Part shown: positions 20,731 to 32,775 of the stretch, in pieces
Numbering within the stretch: the stretch's first letter is position 1
How the letters are laid out: the number at the start of each line of letters is the position of its first letter
NCBI RefSeq assembly: GCF_016801865.2
Contig: NC_068939.1
Span: 38,850,747 to 38,914,746, forward strand
Source of the DNA: Culex pipiens pallens
Taxonomy: Eukaryota > Arthropoda > Insecta > Diptera > Culicidae
Reading direction: 5' to 3'
Length of the DNA: 64,000 nt
Program-made: the position numbers and the translations under genes
The notes under the pieces: generated by a model
What the model was told of the DNA's origin: nothing
What the model saw: the letters and a program-made list of their open reading frames with translations, nothing else
The model's database searches: none

Positions 20731-22347
20731 GTTTTGTTTTGTATTGGTGGATGTTTTGTATTGGTTGTATTTTTGTATTTTGGTGTGTTTTGTGGTATTT
20801 GGTGTTTGTGTATTTTGGATGTTGTGGTTGTTGTTTGTGGTTGGTGTTTGGTGTATGGTTGTTGGTTTGTTGTGGTGGGTTGTTTTGTGTTGGTTGTTGG
20901 GTGTTGTTTGGTGTTTGTGTAGTTTTGGTGGTGTTGGGTTGGTTGGTGTTGTGGTTTTTGGTGGTTGTGGTGGGTTGGGTTGTGGGGGTTGGTTGGGGTG
21001 GGGGTTGGGGTTGGTGGGTGTGGTTGTGGGTGGTTGGGGTTGTGTGGTTGGTGGGTGTTGGGGTGGGGTTGGGTGGTGTGGGGTGGGTGTTGGGTTGGTG
21101 GTGGTTGTGGGTGGGTTGGTTGTGGGGTGTGGTGGTTGTGGGTGTGGGTTGGGGTGGGTGGTTGTGGGGTGTGGGGTTGTGGGTGGTTGGTTGTGGGTGG
21201 GTGTTGTGGGTGTTGGGTGGGGGTGGGTGGTTGGTGGGGTGGTGTTGTGGGTTGTGGTGTGGGGTTGTGGTGGTTTGTGGTGGGTGGTTGTGGTTGGGGG
21301 TGTGTGGTGGGTGGTGGGTGGGTTGTGGTTGGTGTGGGTTGTGGTTGGGGGTGGTGGTTGTGGGTGGTGTGGTTTGGGTTGTGGTGTTGGGGTGGGTGTG
21401 GGGTGGTTGTGGTGTGGGTGTGGGGTTGTGGGGTGTGGTGGGTGTTTGTTGGGTGTGGTGGTGGGGGTTGGTGGTGTGTTGGTGGGTTTGTGGTGTGGTT
21501 TGGGTGTGGTGGGGGTGTTGGTTGTGGTGTTGTGGGTGGTGTTGTTTGGGGTGGGGTTGGTTGTGGTTGGTGGGGTTGGTGGTTGGTTGTGGGTTGGGGT
21601 TTGTGGTGGGGTGTTGGGGGTTGGGTGTTTGTGGTTGTGTGGGTGTGGGTTGTGGGTGGTTTGGTGGTTGTTTTGGTGGGGTTGTGGTGTTGTGGGTGGT
21701 GTTGGGGGTGGGTGGGGTGTGGGGGTTGGTGGTTGTGGGGTGGGGTGGTGTTGGGGTGTGGGGTTGGTGGTGGGTTGTGGGTGGGGTGTTGTGGGTGTTG
21801 GGGTTGGGTGGGGTGGTGGGTGTGGGTTGTGGGGTGGTGGGTTGGGGTTTGGTGTTGGGTGGTGTTGTGGGTGTGGTGTGGGGGGGTGGGGTGTTGTGGG
21901 GTTGTGGTGTGGGGTGGGGGGTTTGGTGGGGTTGGTGGTTGTGTGTTGGGTGTTGTGTTGGTGGGTGGTGGTTTGGTTGTGGTGGGGTGTGTTTGGTTGT
22001 GGGGGTTGTGGGTTGTGTGGTTGTGTGGGGTTGGTGGTTGGGGGTGTGGTGTGGTGGTTGGTGGTTGGGGTTGGGGGTTGGGGTGTTTGTGGTTGTGTGT
22101 TGTTGGTTGTGTTTTGGTGGTTGGTGGGGTGGTTGGGTTGGTGGGTTGGGTTGTGGTGTGGGTTGGTTGGTGTGGTTGGGGGGTTGGGGTTTGGGTGTGG
22201 TTGTGGTGTTTGGGGGTGGTGGGGTTTGGTTTTGGGTGGTGGGTTGGTGGGGTTGTGGTTGGTGGGTTGGGGTGTTGGGGTGGTGGGTTGGTGTTGGGGT
22301 GGGGGTTTGTGTGTTGGGGGTTGTGTGTTTGGGGTGGGGTTGTTTGT
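20731..22347 (+). repeat. G/T-only low-complexity block
   Basis: The array grades over about 190 bases into G/T-rich sequence with progressively fewer A. From 20922 to 22347, 1426 consecutive bases contain only G and T. There is no fixed period; the text is built of TTG, TGG and GGG words with runs up to seven G. Many GGG runs could form G-quadruplexes on this strand. The open frames result from the absence of A, which every stop codon needs. A basecalling or consensus artefact is a serious alternative. Confidence 0.95.
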
Positions 22348-22558
22348 ATTTTTGTATTTTTGTATTTTTGTATTGTTGTATTTTTGTATTTTTGTATTTT
22401 TGTATTTTTGTATTTTTGTATTTTTGTATTTTTGTATTTTTGTATTTTTGTATTTTTGTATTTTTGTATTTTTGTATTTTTGTATTTTTGTATTTTTGTA
22501 TTTTTGTATTTTTGTGTTTTTGTATTTCTGTATTTTTGTATTTTTGTATCTTTCTATT
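22345..22558 (+). repeat. (TTTTTGTA)n array, resumed
   Basis: The 8-base repeat returns abruptly after the G/T block, with a few variants near the right end (TTTTTGTG, TTTCTGTA, ATCTTTCTA). The first C since 19845 is at 22528. The array ends at about 22558. Confidence 0.95.
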
Positions 22559-23697
22559 TAATTAATTTTGTATTTTCCTTGATAGATAAATTTGCTGTTC
22601 ATGAATAAATTCAACGGAACAAAAGATCAATAACAAGCAAACGTTTTGATGGCTTTCCTTAACATAATCAAAACTTTTCCTTTGATACCTTACCCCTGAG
22701 GTACTATCACTGTCAATCAAATATCATACAAAGTCATAACACAACTTTCACTTTCCCAATACTCATTTCCCTCCCCAAAATCGATCACGCAAACTTTTCC
22801 CTAAACATCCCGTGAATCATTTATTCGGTTGAATTTATCGATTCACGAATGTTGCTCCCAGCGCTAGTCTATCATCCCCAGTTACGTCTACTCGCTGTGG
22901 TAACGGTGGCATCACTCTCAATTCAAGACTTCAAGTTTGTCGGGCCAGCTGTAACAACATCAAAGTCATGCCCCGCACGAACAATTGGCGTAAGAACGAA
23001 GTTAACGAAGCTCAAATGTTTCGCACGCCCATCAACCAAAAAGATCCTGCAAGTTTTTGCTTCAGCGTTTTTCTTTTTGTGGGCCCAAGAAACACAAAGT
23101 CAATACGACTTTTCCACTCTCTGTGGTGTGGAGCAAGGAAAAACAGAACCCAAACAATAATACGCAAGGGGGTCGGTTTTGCCGTTTTGCAGAGAACATT
23201 TTTTTCCTGTTTGACACGGGATAGAGGAAAAATAAAAAAGAATAAAGACTCTAACTTGTGGCAGCCAGAAGCAGCTTTATTTCACAAACACACAATGGAA
23301 AGGAACGGAGATACTTAGAAGCTACTTATTTTATTTTTATTTCACTTAAATTATTCCTCGGCGCGGATGGGGAGTCTGGAAACGTGCCCTTTTTGAAATT
23401 GGTGAGTTGGCTGGGAGAACCTTTGGCTTGCTCTTTTATGGGAACATTTTTTTTGGGTTTTCATTTTCAAGAAATTCTTACTGTAAGTTTCAAAGCTAAA
23501 TTTTCCGTTTTGATTGCAGAAAAATAATCAATCGACTTCTTTAATGAGTATTTGTATATTATTTGTTATTAGCATAGACTGCTTTTCTTCTTTTCGTTTC
23601 GGCCTACTTGGTTACGACCATCTTCAGACTATATTTAAACACAAAAAATAAAATCTTAGTCAAAGAGTCACAAATATGAAAAACAGCACTTAAGTTA
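22559..23697. other. Noncoding single-copy stretch
   Basis: I see no gene. A frame at 22849-23160 starts with hydrophobic residues, but it has no recognisable domain and overlaps another frame. The stretch is moderately GC-rich for the window. Confidence 0.35.
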
Positions 23698-24015
23698 CCG
23701 TCAGTAGGGGTGATATTGGGTCAAAGTAATTTTTTACGGATTTTAATATTTCTCAGGTTCTTCTCAATGAAACTAAATTCTGTTAAAAGGGTTGTGTAGG
23801 GGAAATCCTGAGCTGAAAAAAATCTCTTTCCTAGAACAAATTCTGTCATTTTGGTAGCTGTCTAAAGTTGAGGTACGTTTTTGGCAATACGATTCCCTAA
23901 ACCAAGAAACACTGTTAGATTACTTGTTTTTACCATATCTTTGTATTTGAGCATCATTATAGTTTCATTTGGCCCAATGTCACCCCCTCTATGGGGTGAG
24001 ATTGGGTTAATTTTC
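23698..24015. repeat. Foldback relic with GGGGTGA..TTGGGT words
   Basis: The left end CCGTCAGTAGGGGTGATATT follows a TA. Near 23970-24015, inverted CCCAATGTCACCCC and direct GGGGTGAGATTGGGTT words occur. The same words form small hairpins at 47327-47427 and 57852-57943. The right boundary is not clear. Confidence 0.5.
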
Positions 24016-24220
24016 AAACGACTGAAATTTAAGGTACACAGCAAAAATAGTAGTAATCTAGCTGCTTGTAAATGGCCTGAATGTAAGATAAATTATGCAT
24101 TATTTTATGGAATTCTATGTAATATTACACCCTGAAATATGTAGCCCATCAGTATGGGAAACCTACTTGACCGAAATGTCAAGCTCATATATGCATTTAT
24201 CCTTTCCATTTTTCATCTGT

Positions 24221-24299
24221 CTGATGGCCGAGCGGGTTAAGGCGCCAGTCCTTACTGTGCTGGGCTTGAATCCCGTCGGTTGCAACTTTTTTTTTGTGT
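24221..24299 (+). pseudogene. tRNA-Leu/Ser-like relic with Pol III-type terminator
   Basis: GATGGCCGAGCGGGTTAAGG is close to the D-arm and A box of Leu/Ser tRNAs. GGCTTGAATCCC is a B box with two mismatches, and a run of nine T follows at 24287-24295. The acceptor stem does not pair convincingly and the anticodon arm is irregular, so it is not a working tRNA. It could be a tRNA pseudogene or a SINE head. Confidence 0.5.
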
Positions 24300-24364
24300 T
24301 TACAAATATTGTACATGCAGTGTGTAATATTAAGTGCTTTTTTTGACGAATGTGATGTGCATTA

Positions 24365-24941
24365 GCCCGGGTCAAAAAAATTTAAGGTTGCTCAAATCAA
24401 AAATTACATGAAATTGCCCGAAAGAGAACTCAAAATGGAGGCTCAGGCCAAAAGTTCAGCCCATTTGGTTGAAAACTGGCTTGCCTTGAGCAGGCACAAG
24501 TTTAATTGGGAATTAACCCGTAAACCTTGAGCATTTAGGTGAAGCCGAATTTGAAGTTATTTTCCTGCCACGTGGTGGCTGATTGCCATGTGGCATCCTC
24601 TGATCGAGGCCTTCTGAGTGTGCTTTGATTTTTTCCTATACATTTAGCTGGGACCATGAGAATTTCTGCGACGCCGGAATAAATCCGGTTCAAGGCAAGA
24701 CCAGAGGCCTCGGATCGTCTTGCACCCTTTGGAGGAATTGTTCCCCAGACCATCCCCTAGGACCCCATGGTATGCAAAAGTCGTCATTTGTTAACGGCTG
24801 ACTTGTACAGAGCAAATTACCTAAATGCTTAAGGTTTACGGGTTAATTCCCTTTTAAACTTGTTCCTGCTCAAGGCAAGCCAGTTTTCAACCAAATGGGC
24901 TGAAATTTGATTTGAGCAACTTTAATTTTTTTGACCCGGGC
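24365..24941. mobile_element. 577-bp TA-flanked foldback element (GCCCGGGTC ends)
   Basis: The left end GCCCGGGTCAAAAAAATTTA is mirrored at the right (TTTTTTTGACCCGGGC), with TA at 24363-24364 and 24942-24943. The inverted arms extend over about 150-180 bases on each side, sharing words such as AACTGGCTTGCCTTGAGCAG. A second, rearranged copy in opposite orientation lies at 59828-60270. Noncoding. Confidence 0.9.
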
Positions 24942-24943
24942 TA

Positions 24944-25439
24944 ACTTGCATGCTTTTGCATGCGATTTTACCATCGGATTTTTTGCTGTATAGAGTTCAT
25001 CAAACATTTCACCATATTTTGGGGAAATGTTAGTAAACTTTTATGATTTAAACAAGCTTTACTTTTAAAATTCAACTATCAATCGTCTTTGGGCGCTCCC
25101 GAGTACCTTATTATTATAATTTTCAACTATTTAATAAAAAATGCTTCAAAAATATTTAATCATTAATTCATTTTTTTTTGATTCATGAACTTTGTTGGTA
25201 TTGAAATAATTCAAAGCGAATTTAAGGCAAAACATATGATCAATTCTCCATCAAAACCGGAAATGGATTTAAATTATATTTTTTTGATTTGATTCAAACT
25301 TTCTAAGGTCCTTCCCTATGGTGAAAGAAGCCATTTAAGCATTAGTTAAACGTTTAATTTAAATTTAAACTAATTTAAATTTAAGAATAGGATTAAGCGT
25401 TTAACCTTAATTCAGTCTGTAAAGAGGGTGCTTCATAAA
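24944..25439. other. AT-rich noncoding spacer
   Basis: No gene is seen. An AT palindromic stretch (TTTAATTTAAATTTAAAC region) lies near 25350-25385. Confidence 0.3.
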
Positions 25440-25880
25440 TAAATAAATTAATAAATGTTGTGTCATTGGTTCACCCATCCACAAAATTTTGGCAGCTGTT
25501 CTTATAAAAATGGTAAGTAAATATTGTAAATATGTAATTTCAGCAATTTTCTGATCGATTTGGTGTCTTTGGTAAAGTTGTATTTATTGTTGAAGACTTC
25601 TCAGATTTTTTTTCTTCTAAAATCCATATTTTAAAATTTTAAGCTTCATTTTTAGGTTCAGCTAAAACTGATTCCGTGTTTGGCATGGACAAATTTTCTT
25701 CTTAAAATTAGAATTTGTTATTTTCTTCCTCTCACGCCCTCGTTAAAGTTTCAGTTTAAAATAATATCTTTTAGTTGAATATCAATTTTAGATTAAAGTC
25801 ATCTTTTCCAATTCGAATTTCAATGAATGATATAAATTTGATACTGTAAATTTAATAAAAATTTCAACATCAACTCTTGT
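25440..25880 (+). repeat. Dispersed repeat, copy 2 (partial)
   Basis: It carries the block GATCGATTTGGTGTCTTTGG at 25553, preceded by GGTTCACCCATCCACAAAAT and a GGCAGCTGTTC word. These match the copies at 13370 and 47930. The downstream blocks are decayed. Noncoding. Confidence 0.55.
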
Positions 25881-27689
25881 CTAATCTTCCGAATTTTGAC
25901 AACCTAAGGGTCACCTCCAGCACAGCTATATTGTGAAAACCACGAGGAGAGTGAAAAACTTCCCCGTCAATTCAGGGACAGCAACAGGCTGCCGTTCTGT
26001 TGCTTCCCCCTCACTCACTTTTCGGCAATGTTCGGCCCAGCAGCCAGCCCAGTCAAGCGAAGCGGAAAACCTAATAAAAAGGGAAAACTTCCGTAACGAA
26101 ATTCCTCACTTCCGGCTTCGGAGCCTGCTTTTGTGCTGTGTTGGTATTAGTTATGGTGCTGGTGTGAGAATGTTGGTGGTGATGTCGGTGTGGTTGGGCG
26201 AAAAAGTTGCACAGGACATGCCACAGAGGATGATTTTTTTTTGTGCCGGACGTGGGAGGGTAGTGGAAAAGTTTCTCTTTGCTTTGAAGAATGATTTTTC
26301 CCGATCAACACTGCTGCCATGGACAAATTTCACTTCCGGAAAGTGGCGTCCAGTTGGGCGGTATTGACGGATGTTGGCGGTTGATCATTGTTGTTTTTCG
26401 ATATGATTTATACTCGTATTCTGACCTCTAATTTGATTCTAGTACCATATTCGGTTTCCATAATTACACAACTGTGGTTGTTTTGAGTGAGTTTCCATCT
26501 AATTAAAAGAGGGTTAGTTGAGTTTACCAATGTAATTTATGGCCAGCATCGAAACCACCAAATTATTTGCATACAAATAGCAATTTTACCACTGAAGCTA
26601 GATCGTTTTTTTTACTGTCAAAGCTCGCAAATGAATGCATTTCCCATAATTATGGCAAACACATAATTTAAATAATTTAATTAGTAGTCCACAGCATTGT
26701 GAAAACCTGTCTGTGTGCGTGTGAAACTCTACATTACGGATCACGAGCACATGTTTGAATCCCCAATCAACAATTTTCCCCTTGATTTTCCCTGAACCGA
26801 ACTGAACCAGGCCCACACATACACACACACACACATCCATTCCGATGAACTGACTTTCAAATGAAGAGTCAATTGTTGCATGGAAAATGTGCACACTCAC
26901 ACACCTACGCACAATTCCTCAAACACATGCTGCCAATAAATGATGATGTTAATGAATGGCAGTTGTGTGTCTGTGTGCGTGTGTGTACTTTTGCATTTCG
27001 AGTTACCAAAGCAGAAAATCCTTTCGCATCCGACTTTTGTTGCATCGTTTGGCTGGATCGTTGGGTTCATTGTGCACATTGGACAATGGGATCAACTGGT
27101 TGTAGTTAATATAATTATTATCTTTGCTTTTTTTTTAGTTTAATAGTAATACTGAAACTAAACATCGATTATTTGTTCTACATTTCTTTAACTAAATTTA
27201 ATATATATTTTTTTATTTTCTTAAGTCTACCAACAACTGTAGCACAATTTAGATCAATTTTGTTTAGGTCAATATTTTGTCCAAAAATGAACCTTATTGT
27301 TTTATTATTAGAAGAAGAAAATGTGATAGTTTTTTAATCATTTTATTCATTGTTTTATTTTACTATTAATTTTCGAATATTTAATCATATTTTTCAAATA
27401 AGTTAAATGTTGATAGTTTACTCAATTTTGTCAAGGACATTATGTTGGACATTTAATGAAGACTAAAAATGAACTTTTATAAATAGTTGAATATTGGAAA
27501 GTTATTTTTTTGTGATTATTGGGAACCCAACCCCCCCCCCCCCATTTTAAAAATTAATAAAAAATATTATTTTTTTAATAATAATTTACAACCCAGCAGG
27601 AAAAAAAAAACAAAAAATTGCACAGTTGATATTGATCAAATTTGTATGGAAAGCTTGTTTTGATGGCCCCACCCAATTCCGAGCAGAAA
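25881..27689. other. Noncoding stretch with CA/GT microsatellites and a C run
   Basis: 25920-26380 is GC-richer and holds a 144-aa frame with no recognisable domain. Short CA runs lie near 26815-26835, GT-rich words near 26960-26990, and 13 consecutive C at 27531-27543. No gene is supported. Confidence 0.4.
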
Positions 27690-28165
27690 AAGATTTTTTT
27701 TGCAATTCCGTCGAGAAACTACTTACTTTTCCTGTCAGTCTTGAACGACGAAATAGCCTACTTTTCTGTACCAAAAATAACAGAATTGAATAGCAACACT
27801 TTTCAAAATAAATGCTGAAAAGTTCTACTTTTCAGCACTGAAATGGGTGCTGAAAAGTTGAACTTTTCAGCACTTTATCGAAAAGTAATACTTTTCAACA
27901 TTTTTTTTTATTTAAACGATTTATTGACAAAATACATGAAAATTTGACTTAAAATTTCACTCAATGGGTGTTTTTCGGAATTGCAAAAAATGTTGTATGG
28001 AACTCGTTGCAAAACTTGATTTTTTCAGCACTCGTCGTATTTATCCAACTCGGTGAACCTCGTTGGATAAATGTACGACTCGTGCTGAAAAAATCCTCTT
28101 TTTGCAACTTGTTGCATAAACTACTATTTCGACTCTTGATGCGCTTCAAATGAAAGTTTAGGTTC
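27690..28165. repeat. Palindrome-rich foldback family, copy 1
   Basis: Two adjacent hairpins at 27810-27875 are built from GTGCTGAAAAGTT and AACTTTTCAGCAC. A larger inverted repeat at about 28005-28125 pairs TTGGATAAATGTACGACTCG with its near complement around the CTCGGTGAACCTCG centre. The opening words (AATTCCGTCGAGAAACTAC) match 63651-63670, and the GCTGAAAAAATC arms recur near 34465-34605. Noncoding. Confidence 0.6.
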
Positions 28166-28324
28166 GAAAACAATTTAGATTTTGGTTAGCTCATAAATAT
28201 AATCATTTTATTCGCAATTATTTAAAAAAAAATCGCAAAAAATATTGATATTTTCAAACATGTTTCTATTTTTTTATTTTTAGATTGAAAAAAAAAATAA
28301 ACTAAATGATTCACGGTTGTAAGG

Positions 28325-28445
28325 CATCATCCATATAGTACGTTACGTTCTAGGGGGAGAGGGGGTGTTTTTGCAAGCGTGACAAAGTGTGAAAAGGAGG
28401 GCGAGGGGGGTCTGAGAAACTGTGACGTCACACTAGATTATTTCT
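28325..28445 (+). repeat. Possible MITE end with GGGGGAGAGGGGGT
   Basis: CATCCATATAGTACGTTACG is followed by TCTAGGGGGAGAGGGGGTG, then GTGACGTCACACTAG. A related CATCCACAAATGACGT word occurs at 16741. I cannot see the opposite terminus. Confidence 0.35.
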
Positions 28446-30792
28446 TGACCGATTTTAGCGTGACATACTTTTAAAATGCATTTTAAAATACTGACAGAAT
28501 TCTTAATTTTTTTTTGTCGAAGGATAAATTAATTGATTAAGTAGTTAAAACTATTTCCAACACTTTAAAAAATAATTGAAATGCATTTATCATAATTAGG
28601 TTGATTTGATTCTTCCACGTCATAGTTTTAAAATAAACACTAGTTGAAGTACTTTTTTGAGTTTCCTCCTCACCAGCTAAAAATAATCTCAAACTACTTA
28701 AAAATGCAGCAGTATTTTTTAATTAATTACGCACACCAAAAATCATGGTGTTGTTGTATCTGGAATTGTTGACAGTATTTGTGACAAAAAAAAGTGTAAT
28801 TTAACATTCATGAAATTTGCAGCAGTTTATTTTAGTTTCCCATTTTTACACATTTATTTTGTTGAAATTTCACAAATAAGAGGTAATTTTTAACATTGAA
28901 ATTTAAACTTCGTTTACGGTGTCTTTAGCACTTCTTTTAAAGTCATAATAATATGATGCTTAGCGTTTTTTTTTACTTTTTATAAAAAAAAATTAGCTTG
29001 TGTACTATTTTGTGACACGTCTTTTTTGTTAAGAGCAACCGCGCCACAAGATAGCCAAAAGCAACAATTTAGGGAAGGAATATTCAAAGTTACAAAGAAA
29101 AACTGAAAGTTAACAGCTGGTTTACGGAAATTTTAAAACAATTCCATAACATAACTGAAATAATATCATTAATCAGAGCTATTGCCTTTTTTTTTCTTTT
29201 AGAATGATAAAATTTTAGAACCATCGGTGTAATTGAACTTTAAATTGCTTTTTATTTAAAAATAAGTTTAGTTATTCCTCAAATTGTTTTTAAATGTTTT
29301 GTTAACAATATTAATAAGCCCTGAAATTCCTGGATCTCTGCGATATGGATCGATAGCACAACAATGACAAATTCCAGACGATTTTCGTTTTTGGCAATTC
29401 ACGCTCTTTAAAGCATCCTCTACACAGTAGAAATCATGGTAGTATTACATCTGGGAATAGGCGCATCAGGATTTTTTTTTACATTTTACCATTTTTCAGT
29501 TTGAATTTTCTCTTAAAAATGTTTGAAAATATTCGAAAATGTGTATATTGGAACGAAAATCTTAATCGGTTTAGCTTTTTCGGAAAATAATGTATGTTTT
29601 GGTAAAGAGTTTTGAGAACAGAAATTAGGTAACAGAAAATACATTTGATTAGACTATTAGATTTGGGTGAAACTTGTCCTAATGGGTATCTTTTGTCCCT
29701 GATCACGAATCCGAGGTCTGATTTTAGATATCTCGTGACGGAGGGCGGTACGAAATCTTTCATTTTTGAACATGCGAAAAAAGACGTGTTTTTCAATAAT
29801 TTGCGGCCTAAAATGGTGATGATATAGACATTCTGTATTGGATGGATTTTTATGTAAAATTGGACGTCCGATTTAATTATGTACTCTGAATTCCGAAAAA
29901 AACGTAGTTTTCATCGAAATCGAAAAAATAACAATAAGAATGTCAGAAAAATGCAATTTTGCGTTGTGTATTTGGCACAAAGCTTAAAAAATGGTTTAAA
30001 TGTTTTGAATTCTTCATTGAAACGTGATTAATTAAAATATTTCGAATTTGCTCTCGGATCACTGTTCCATTGGACCGCAATTTTCATTAACGTTCGATGA
30101 ATCAACGCTGTGAAAGAGATGGACGAACTGCCCGTTTCGGTGGAAGCACCAGCCAGTGAAAACAATTCCGGTTAAATAACCTGGCTAATAGAGAATGAAT
30201 GGGTCGTCACCGGCAACAATGGCACGCACTTGGTTGCATTCACAGAGAAGGCAAAGTGACACATTCGTAGAATGTGTGGGTGAGTGTGTGTTCGTCGAAA
30301 CAATGGGGACTTTAATTTAATTCATTAGACTTGAAATGAAGCATGAAATGTCACCTTTTCTGGGGTGGATTGTGTGTCACTGCGCTACGTTGGTTGCATA
30401 TCATTAGGCTATTTAATTATATTAAAATGAGTGCGTGCTCGAGTTTATACGGTCTATGATGGTTATTTAATAATTTTATGAATGATTTCAAGACAGTCTC
30501 AGCCGGAAATTTCAAATTTGTTCAACGTGAATCGAAAAGTCTTCCCAACATCATCCGACAAGCACAGCTTCCACCACACAGATACCGACTGTTTACAAGC
30601 CGCAGGACCAACTTTTGCAATAAATATCAATTTCAAGGGATTGGCCCCGGGGGCGGTTACCCCAAAATATGTTTGTGCGTCTGTACGTGTGTGTGTGTGC
30701 TCGCTTGGGGACTTGGTTTGCAAAAGTTGGGCCACACTCCACCAGAAATCCTCCGGCGAACGGATCTCCCTGATCGGTTTATAACATCACAC
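28446..30792. other. AT-rich noncoding stretch
   Basis: No gene is seen. 29690-29870 carries repeat words shared with 16570-16620 (TCCCTGATCACGAATCCGA) and a GTAAAATTGGACG word shared with other foldback arms. 30060-30480 and 30490-30780 are GC-richer and look single-copy. Several overlapping frames there lack domains. Confidence 0.35.
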
Positions 30793-30797
30793 ACATA

Positions 30798-30842
<45 letters not shown>
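30793..30842 (+). repeat. (CA)n microsatellite
   Basis: An almost uninterrupted CA dinucleotide tract of about 25 units. The T-H-T-H and V-C-V-C peptides read through it are not genes. Confidence 0.95.
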
Positions 30843-30844
<2 letters not shown>

Positions 30845-31604
30845 TTGCCACCGAAAAAAAAACGGAAAATCCTTCGCCCAAGGACATCACGAAATCAATC
30901 GGAGCTTGTTCGGGTTGGTCGGTTTTTTTTCGGAAGGGGAAAAAAACTTTTCACGAAAAACACACGGACAAATTCAGAACGTGCCCGAGGTTTAAGGGGA
31001 CTAATCGACTAAACTCTTTTTTTTTGCTTCCCGAAAGATGCCTAAGGGATGGCAGCCTTTGCTGATTTTTTCTTGTGCTTGATATTGTATCGACAATCTC
31101 GTTCTGGATAGCATCAATTTGATTAGTGCGAAACGATCTCAAAGGGATGCGAACACACACACACACATGGTTTGTGTGTGTATGCGAGAGCGTTTCAATT
31201 TGATCACTTGAGGCTACTGGGGAAAAAGATTGTTTGATTTTGAGAGAGTTGATTTGATTTGATTTGGATGTACTTTTTGGTTTTATTGTTTTGCCAATCG
31301 GTGTGAGAATTTGACGAACACTGATATCAGTGATAGTTTTACACGTTATCAGAAATAAAATTGCGATTGAAATTTTTTATAAAGAATACATGCATTAATT
31401 TGCATACGAATTTGATAGTAAAATCCAATATAAAGGAGCTGAAAACACTTTAAAGTTCATTCAAATTAATAAAGTCTAAACTTTACAAGATCAAAAAATA
31501 ATAAAACAAATTATTCGCTCTATAGCATTGCCTTGGCGTTCTCGATTGCGAGATTCCTACTCGAAACTAGGTGCTCGAAGGCTTGATTGTTGAGGCAATT
31601 GCAA
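30843..31604. other. Noncoding spacer
   Basis: No gene is seen. A short CA/GT inverted pair (ACACACACACAC followed by GTGTGTGT) lies at 31150-31180. Confidence 0.3.
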
Positions 31605-31830
31605 ACTTCTTTTTACACCTAAGCTTCCATCCACCCCGGGATTCGAACTGACGACCTTTGGATTGTTAGCTAAACTCCACCGAGACAGGACCCAGGGAGA
31701 CGACTCCTACACCTGGACTGAGCTAACGACCTAACCTCTGGGTTAGACCGGGGCCAACATTTACTTCCCCGTCCGAAGGAAAGGCGTGATCAGACAAATC
31801 TCGTCTCGAAAAATGCCACCAACCCAAGCC
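31605..31830 (-). repeat. SINE with two tRNA-like regions (family D)
   Basis: Read on the minus strand, the 5' side carries GGTGGCATTTTTCGAGACGA, as in the SINE at 5452-5474, then a GGGGAAGTAAATGTTGGCC body related to the family A core. A second tRNA-like unit follows, with an A box region TTAGCTCAGTCCAGG and a B box region CAGTTCGAATCCCGG. The first tRNA head is truncated to its 3' part. A dimeric layout is known for the Twin SINEs of Culex pipiens; whether this belongs to that family is not established here. Confidence 0.65.
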
Positions 31831-32319
31831 GACTGGGTGAGAAGCATCATGAATCTCATTTTAATGACAATATCCCATTTTTACTTTCACTTCTTATTTT
31901 GCAGAAACTTGCTTTGCACACGTTCTACTAAGCTATTCATTTCTCGATTTCAGCTGAAAACTCTTTTTAAAAGTTTCAATTGATTGTTAACTCAATGTTG
32001 GCAGATACGTTGCAAATAAACATTCTTTTCATGCCTTTCTTAAGCAATGAACGGTATATTTTCAACCACAGAATTAAGAGAGTCGAAAAGTTTTAGCTGA
32101 AAAATTATCGATGGAAAAAATGCCCTTCTGGATTATTATTTTTTCTCATAAAACTATTTTTATTAGATCCTTTTCGGTGCTGGGACCTGGTAAGGACCGA
32201 GTCGGCTTTTGTAACTACATTTTTCTTAAAGCTAAGAGTAATTACAGAGGATCTTGTGTGTAAATGTTAGTGGGAGGGGACCCTTCTGGATTATTGCAGA
32301 TTCGAAAAGTAGAATAAAT

Positions 32320-32451
<132 letters not shown>

Positions 32452-32775
32452 ACCAAAAAAATTTGACTAACGAAAAATGGCAGAATTTTTGAAACTGCTT
32501 TTGTTTTTTTTTTATGGAAAATAGGTTTTTCCAGAATTCTGAGCACGCCATCAGATCGGTTGGCATAAAAGTCTCTTTGATACGAAATTTCCAAACCATC
32601 ACTATTTCAGGCTGAGAATTGTTGAAAATACGTCATTTTTCGAATGTTCAAAATGGAAGGGGTCGTACCGCCCCACCGTATCGAAAAATTCAGCACGGAT
32701 TCGTGATCAGAGACAAAAATTACCCCTTAGAACAATGTGTCATGCAAATCGAATAGAGGTCGATTCAAATGGTGT

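Noticed and set aside
17404..22558. Regularly repeated sequence considered as a CRISPR array
   Set aside because: The unit is 8 bases with no spacers, and the context is eukaryotic transposon-rich DNA.
19751..22608. Three overlapping plus-strand frames of up to 936 aa across the array and G/T block
   Set aside because: The 8-base repeat and the lack of A keep all frames open; the translations are periodic or G/V/W/C-only and have no domain.
25933..26367. A 144-aa plus-strand frame in a GC-richer block
   Set aside because: No recognisable domain, no splice or codon evidence, and it overlaps a minus-strand frame.
30478..31065. Frames with long T-H or V-C runs near CA/GT tracts (also near 32232-32602, 60723-60961 and 61165-61431)
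   Set aside because: The runs are translated microsatellites and the remaining sequence has no domain.
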